A stretch of DNA of 64,000 nucleotides from Lachnospiraceae bacterium (lineage in GTDB: Bacteria; Bacillota; Clostridia; Lachnospirales; Lachnospiraceae). The stretch lies in contig JAAUZD010000054.1 in NCBI GenBank assembly GCA_014804785.1, positions 1 to 64,000 on the forward strand. Direction: 5' to 3'. Below are positions 60,608-64,000 of the stretch, in pieces; positions within the stretch are counted from its first letter, which is position 1, and every line of letters begins with the position of its first letter. The notes under the pieces are model-generated. The model saw only the letters and a program-made list of their open reading frames with translations, searched no databases and was not told the DNA's origin. The position numbers and the translations under genes were made by a program.

Positions 60608-60674
60608 GTTCCGATTGTTTTTCTTTTGGCAGACTGTCAAATATTTCCTCATAGAGAACATCATCTAACCACAT
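60558..60674 (-). CDS. Possible small protein or gene fragment
   Basis: A 38-residue frame beginning MWLDDVLYEEIFDSLP and ending with a Lys/Ala-rich helix. It overlaps the truncated toxin frame on the other strand. No clear ribosome site. It may be the C-terminal fragment of a decayed gene; unrecognised. Confidence 0.25.
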   Translation of the reverse strand: MWLDDVLYEEIFDSLPKEKQSELIGRKADFAKKAGITP

Positions 60675-60715
60675 TTCCCTAATCAAATCCTCGTATTATC
60701 AAATATTTTTTGATT

Positions 60716-60743
60716 GGCGGTTCTTCTGTCATTCAGAACCGCC
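60716..60743 (-). terminator. Terminator downstream of the DUF6033-like gene
   Basis: GGCGGTTCT and AGAACCGCC form a perfect nine-base stem with a ten-base loop. On the minus strand it is followed by AATCAAAAAA and on the plus strand by TATACCC. Its position 55 bp past the stop of the gene at 60799 suggests it ends that transcript. Confidence 0.6.
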
Positions 60744-60798
60744 TATACCCTCTTACAATAAGTCCGGGCATATTTTCACTTCAAAATACCCACATATT

Positions 60799-61650
60799 TT
60801 ATATCTTCTGACTTTCCATTACGCTTTTACTGAATATGCTTATAGTGTCCTCATAAGCTGTCGCCGCTAATGCGCCTGCGCTAACTGACTGAATAGCTGA
60901 CATATCCGAAGTATCCTGCCCGTTTTTGGCACTCTCCATAAGAAAACTATGTAACCTTTGCTGACTTTCAAATTGGCTTTTCAAGTAATTTTCCTGTGCT
61001 AATGCTTTTCGTGCTTGTGCTTTTTTCAATGCTTCCTTTTCCGTCGCTGCTTCGGCAATTTCCTCTAATAATTCTTCCATTTTCTCGTGACGTTTCTCCC
61101 ACCAGGATTTTCCATCACCAGAAATATTTGAACCGCTGCCGCCTACTGGTCCTGCATAACCATAACACTGCTCCGGCGATGCGCCGATTACCTGAAAACC
61201 AATCGCTTTAGTACCCATAATGCCATTTACAGAATACATCTTTCTTACCATATTCAAAACCGTGTTCTCCCATTCCGGGTCATTTTTCATCCTTTCAAAA
61301 CATTCCTCCGTGATTGTCAAAGTCCCTCCTACTATTGTTGAACGAACCCACGCACTTACGGGCATCCGTGACATCTCATTCATGAACCACTGCTTGTATT
61401 CATCCATCGTCATTTCTTCTTTGGATTTGTTGGAAATACTGCTGTCATATGTAAAACCCAAATAATTCGGCGGCTGTGGAACGACCATATCCCCCGCCCA
61501 TGCTGACGAATTTGACTTCGTTTGCGTTCCCTGGCTTTCCGCTGCCTTTTTCACTTCATCTGCAAAATTACCTGTTTCTGTTGTTTTCCTGCTGTTGTTT
61601 GTGTAGGCATATGTATTTACCCCTATGCCATATACACCGCTAGTGTTCAT
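60799..61650 (-). CDS. Conserved hypothetical protein (possibly DUF6033-like)
   Basis: A 283-residue protein: Asn/Tyr-rich N-terminus (MNTSGVYGIGVNTYAYTNN), a soluble middle with MTMDEYKQWFMNEMSRMPVSAWVRSTIVGGTLTITEECFERMKNDPEWENTVLNMVRKMY and a Gly-rich turn. A long charged coiled coil follows (WWEKRHEKMEELLEEIAEAATEKEALKKAQARKALAQENYL). No signal peptide. I recall similar clostridial proteins filed as DUF6033, with no known function. AAGGAG precedes the ATG, which overlaps the end of a decayed AgrC-type kinase, so it was once in an operon with an Agr-like pair. Confidence 0.7.
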   Translation of the reverse strand: MNTSGVYGIGVNTYAYTNNSRKTTETGNFADEVKKAAESQGTQTKSNSSAWAGDMVVPQPPNYLGFTYDSSISNKSKEEMTMDEYKQWFMNEMSRMPVSAWVRSTIVGGTLTITEECFERMKNDPEWENTVLNMVRKMYSVNGIMGTKAIGFQVIGASPEQCYGYAGPVGGSGSNISGDGKSWWEKRHEKMEELLEEIAEAATEKEALKKAQARKALAQENYLKSQFESQQRLHSFLMESAKNGQDTSDMSAIQSVSAGALAATAYEDTISIFSKSVMESQKI

Positions 61651-61973
61651 TTTTACTCCTTTCCTGCAACAATACGGTTACATTAAACTCATTTTTCTTT
61701 ACCTTAATGTCTACATCTCCCATGTATTTATCTACCTCACGCTTTACATTGGATAAGCCAATGCCATGCAGATACTCCCATACCGTCCATGCCGGACGCA
61801 GAACCCTTTAACTCTATATCCAATAACAGTAAATCATGTTCCATGCCGCTTGACAGGTATTCATCAGCAGAAGCATACTCCGTAATTTCACATTCTGTAT
61901 TCTGCTCTCTGATAAGCGTAGTAATATAACTTCTTATTTTCTTTTCATCATCACATATTGCAATTTTTATCAT
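61640..61973 (-). pseudogene. AgrA/AgrC-like remnant: receiver fused out of frame to kinase tail
   Basis: The ATG at 61973 has AGGAGG and opens an AgrA-type receiver: IAICDDEKKIRSYI, then LLLLDIELKGSASGMDGM. Similarity ends there and the frame stops at 61737. In another frame of the same strand, YLHGIGLSNVKREVDKYMGDVDIKVKKNEFNVTVLL runs to a TAG at 61642-61640. That is the last part of a GHKL kinase. A deletion has removed the rest of the regulator and most of the kinase. Confidence 0.8.
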
Positions 61974-62546
61974 ATGACCTCCTTTGGCTCTCACTTAGAA
62001 TATCGGAAATATAAAAATTTATCTAATGCCGATTGCACGAAAACACGATTTGATAGCACAACTGGACAGAAAATCAAATAATAATTCTTATTTATGTATT
62101 ATTTTCCCCAAAATGCATCATGGGAATGCCTACACCTCTGCTCTTAACGCTGTGTTGTCCATATTTGAACCTCCTTTTAAATTTTCTGATTTATGATTTT
62201 AACCATAACAACAGAAAAGGACACTCCATATCTTGGAAAATGTCCTTTTAATAGCATTCAACTATTAAGTTTTGAAAGGTTCAAATTTCTAAAACATACC
62301 GTATAAGTCCAAATTAGTCCACCAAAGGATGTAAAATTTGATGTCAAGCCTCTAATAAAAGTGCCACAACCCCGCATAAACACTGGTTTTATTTGTCCAA
62401 CGACTTCATTGTCGGGACTAGCTTAGTCCGAATTTTATCATTCTTCATCTGATGAGCCATTGTTACATTTTAACTTTTATATTGCCTATCTAACTTTTCG
62501 TTCTTTGCCCCTTTACCTAATAATAAAGTGCATATTGACTTAAATA
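61974..62546. other. Intergenic region with a hairpin and a ten-codon frame
   Basis: About 570 bp without a supported gene. On the minus strand at 62162-62130 an AAAAGGAGG ribosome site leads to a ten-codon frame (MDNTALRAEV then TAG), possibly the broken start of an agr-type peptide or another lost gene. AAAAGGACA (62215-62223) and TGTCCTTTT (62241-62249) form a perfect nine-base stem that can terminate the MATE transcript. I see nothing else in 62260-62546. Confidence 0.5.
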
Positions 62547-63923
62547 CTACACCGGATTCTCAGAATGAATATGTGTTTCTGCCACAGCCAATTCCCTATG
62601 AAGCTGTAATGCCATAAAAATTGTAATAATAGCTGAAATTACGTCAGCAATCGGCTGTGCATAAAGTATTCCATTTATTCCACATACTTTCGGGAAAAGC
62701 AAAATAACCGGGACAAAACAAATCCCTTGCCTGCAGGCCCCAAGTATAAAACCCTTTGTTCCTTTGCCAAGCGCAAGAAATAAAGAGGAATATACAGTGT
62801 AAAAGCCAAACAGAAAAAATGAAATTCCATTTGCCAAAAGAGAGTTTTGACCTACTTCTATCATTGCCACATTGCCATTTGCAAACTGAGAAATGATCTG
62901 TGCAGAAAACAGAGCCATTAACAAACCTACCAATACACAGAAAGTTGTTGACCACAAAATTGATGTTTTAATCGCCTCTCTCAAACGTTGAAACTTCTTT
63001 GCCCCATAGCTGAATCCAGCAATCGGTTGAAATCCTTTTAGAAAACCAAATACTACTAAAGTCCCCATAGATGTAACCCTTGTAACTGCCCCCATTCCAG
63101 CAATGGCAGCATCGCCATATCCATTTGCAGCTCGGTTGATTAATGCAATGGAAAGGCTGGTAAGAAGTTGGAAGGTAAGTGTTGGAACACCAATTTTCAA
63201 AATTTCCATATATATCTGCTTAGAGGGTTTAAACTCCTTGACACCGAATGAAAACGCACTCTTTTTGCAAAGTGCATAGATTAGATACACAAGTGTGGAA
63301 ACAAATTGTGAAATGGCGGTTGCAATCGCAGCACCCTCAACCCCCATATCAAGTGCATAAATGAAAACAGGATCTAAGCCAATATTCAATACAGCTCCTA
63401 ATAATAAGGCGCACATGGTTGTTTTCGCTGCCCCCTCGCTTGCAACGATATTATTCATTGCCACATTAAACACATTGAAAATGCAGGAAACCACATAAAT
63501 CCTTGCATAAGGCAGAGCATAAGGCATAATGGTAGCTGTTGCTCCAAGCATTGTTAAAATCGGTTTAAGAAAAATGGTAGCTGAAATAATAATAATTGCT
63601 CCAATAATAACACTGCTATATACTGCTGTACTTGCCACCTTATTTGCAGTATCTCTATCCCCACGTCCTAACAGCCTTGAAAGATAGGACGCTGCACCAT
63701 TACCAAACATTAACCCTAATCCTACTACTACTTGTCCTAATGGAAATACAACAGAAATTGCACCCATAGGGCTTTCTCCTAACCCTCCCACAAAATAAGC
63801 ATCTACCAGATTATAAAGGGCATTGATCAACATACCAATCATAATCGGGATTCCAAGAGCCATTAGTGCTGTCGGGATTGGCGCACTCCCTAATAGTTCC
63901 ATTTTGTTGTTACGTCCATTCAT
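62547..63923 (-). CDS. MATE-family efflux pump (second)
   Basis: About 458 residues with twelve helices. GSAPIPTALMALGIPIMIGMLINALYNLVDAYFVGGLGESPMGAISVVFPLGQVVVGLGLMFGNGAASYLSRLLGRGD is the classic MATE N-terminus, more like MepA than the pump at 13471. The ATG at 63923 lies nine bases after GGAG. A palindrome near the presumed promoter (63953-63970) suggests MarR-type repression, as with MepA; the regulator gene would lie beyond the window. Confidence 0.93.
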   Translation of the reverse strand: MNGRNNKMELLGSAPIPTALMALGIPIMIGMLINALYNLVDAYFVGGLGESPMGAISVVFPLGQVVVGLGLMFGNGAASYLSRLLGRGDRDTANKVASTAVYSSVIIGAIIIISATIFLKPILTMLGATATIMPYALPYARIYVVSCIFNVFNVAMNNIVASEGAAKTTMCALLLGAVLNIGLDPVFIYALDMGVEGAAIATAISQFVSTLVYLIYALCKKSAFSFGVKEFKPSKQIYMEILKIGVPTLTFQLLTSLSIALINRAANGYGDAAIAGMGAVTRVTSMGTLVVFGFLKGFQPIAGFSYGAKKFQRLREAIKTSILWSTTFCVLVGLLMALFSAQIISQFANGNVAMIEVGQNSLLANGISFFLFGFYTVYSSLFLALGKGTKGFILGACRQGICFVPVILLFPKVCGINGILYAQPIADVISAIITIFMALQLHRELAVAETHIHSENPV

Positions 63924-63952
63924 TTCATAATACTCCTTTCTCAACGACAAAC

Positions 63953-63970
63953 ACTACTATTTATAGTAGT
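63953..63970. promoter_or_regulatory. 18-bp palindromic operator upstream of the MATE gene
   Basis: ACTACTAT-TT-ATAGTAGT, eight-base perfect arms. On the minus strand TATACT (63972-63967) overlaps its edge as a possible -10, with TTTACA upstream at a short 15-bp spacing. A MarR-type repressor would bind such a site. Confidence 0.55.
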
Positions 63971-64000
63971 ATAATTTATAGTACGTGTTGTAAAAAGAAA

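Overview
The window looks like a chromosomal segment from a gut-type clostridium, most likely a Lachnospiraceae-like Firmicute. The evidence is the moderately low GC content, consistently strong AGGAGG-type ribosome sites, abundant OmpR-type and AgrA/AgrC-type signalling pairs, several MATE pumps, an Opp peptide importer, carbamate kinase, YlmH and Rpn-family nucleases. The species is an inference. I see no rRNA, complete tRNA, CRISPR array, prophage or intact insertion sequence.

Layout. 0-4.3 kb: end of an Rpn-family protein, a frameshifted membrane protein, a beta-lactamase-fold serine hydrolase and a DUF4143-type ATPase. 4.4-7.2 kb: an ACGX-type radical SAM/peptide operon (repeat peptide, radical SAM/SPASM enzyme, nitroreductase, shortened ferredoxin protein) divergent from an HxlR regulator with an N-terminal cysteine. 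7.2-10.8 kb: response regulator, ABC exporter and histidine kinase. 10.7-17.9 kb: acetyltransferase, AEC carrier, YlmH, MATE pump, MetNI without MetQ, and carbamate kinase. 17.9-23.6 kb: a TetR-controlled operon of SCP2 protein, hydrolase, condensation-like acyltransferase, acyl carrier protein and AMP-ligase, with two matching palindromic operators at its promoter. 23.7-29.4 kb: oppBCDFA. 29.6-35.8 kb: small accessory genes, a flavodoxin remnant, a Schlafen-like ATPase, a possible EVE-like/nuclease protein with a helix-turn-helix partner, and a C39-like protease. 35.9-45.3 kb: two tandem two-component/ABC transporter modules, one with its kinase split by an in-frame stop. 45.5-48.1 kb: an Rpn nuclease whose start codon lies in a 12-bp hairpin, an unknown gene and an esterase.

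48.1-51.1 kb is the most striking region: a co-directional RNA-repair cluster of RtcB ligase, an XRE regulator, a polynucleotide-kinase-like ATPase and a Thg1-like 3'-5' polymerase. The leader between the regulator and the kinase contains a near-perfect copy of the 5' half of tRNA-Tyr (D arm plus GUA anticodon arm) with no T arm. It sits between a CTCCCCC tract and the kinase Shine-Dalgarno sequence, which can pair with each other. This arrangement looks like a decoy or sensor for tRNA damage.

51.3-57.1 kb: LysM and DUF3298-like envelope proteins, a diguanylate cyclase and an AgrC/AgrA-type pair. 57.2-62.5 kb is a gene graveyard: a 2H phosphoesterase and an unknown protein joined at a deletion, an ATPase fragment, a nucleotidyltransferase/HEPN pair each with one in-frame TAG, a decayed antitoxin/toxin pair, and a response-regulator/kinase fusion remnant. 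The window ends with a second MATE pump.

A 132-133-bp palindromic element occurs three times (9.7, 30.2 and 53.3 kb). Each copy is bounded by an 8-bp target duplication, so it is a non-autonomous mobile element (MITE) that has moved in this lineage.
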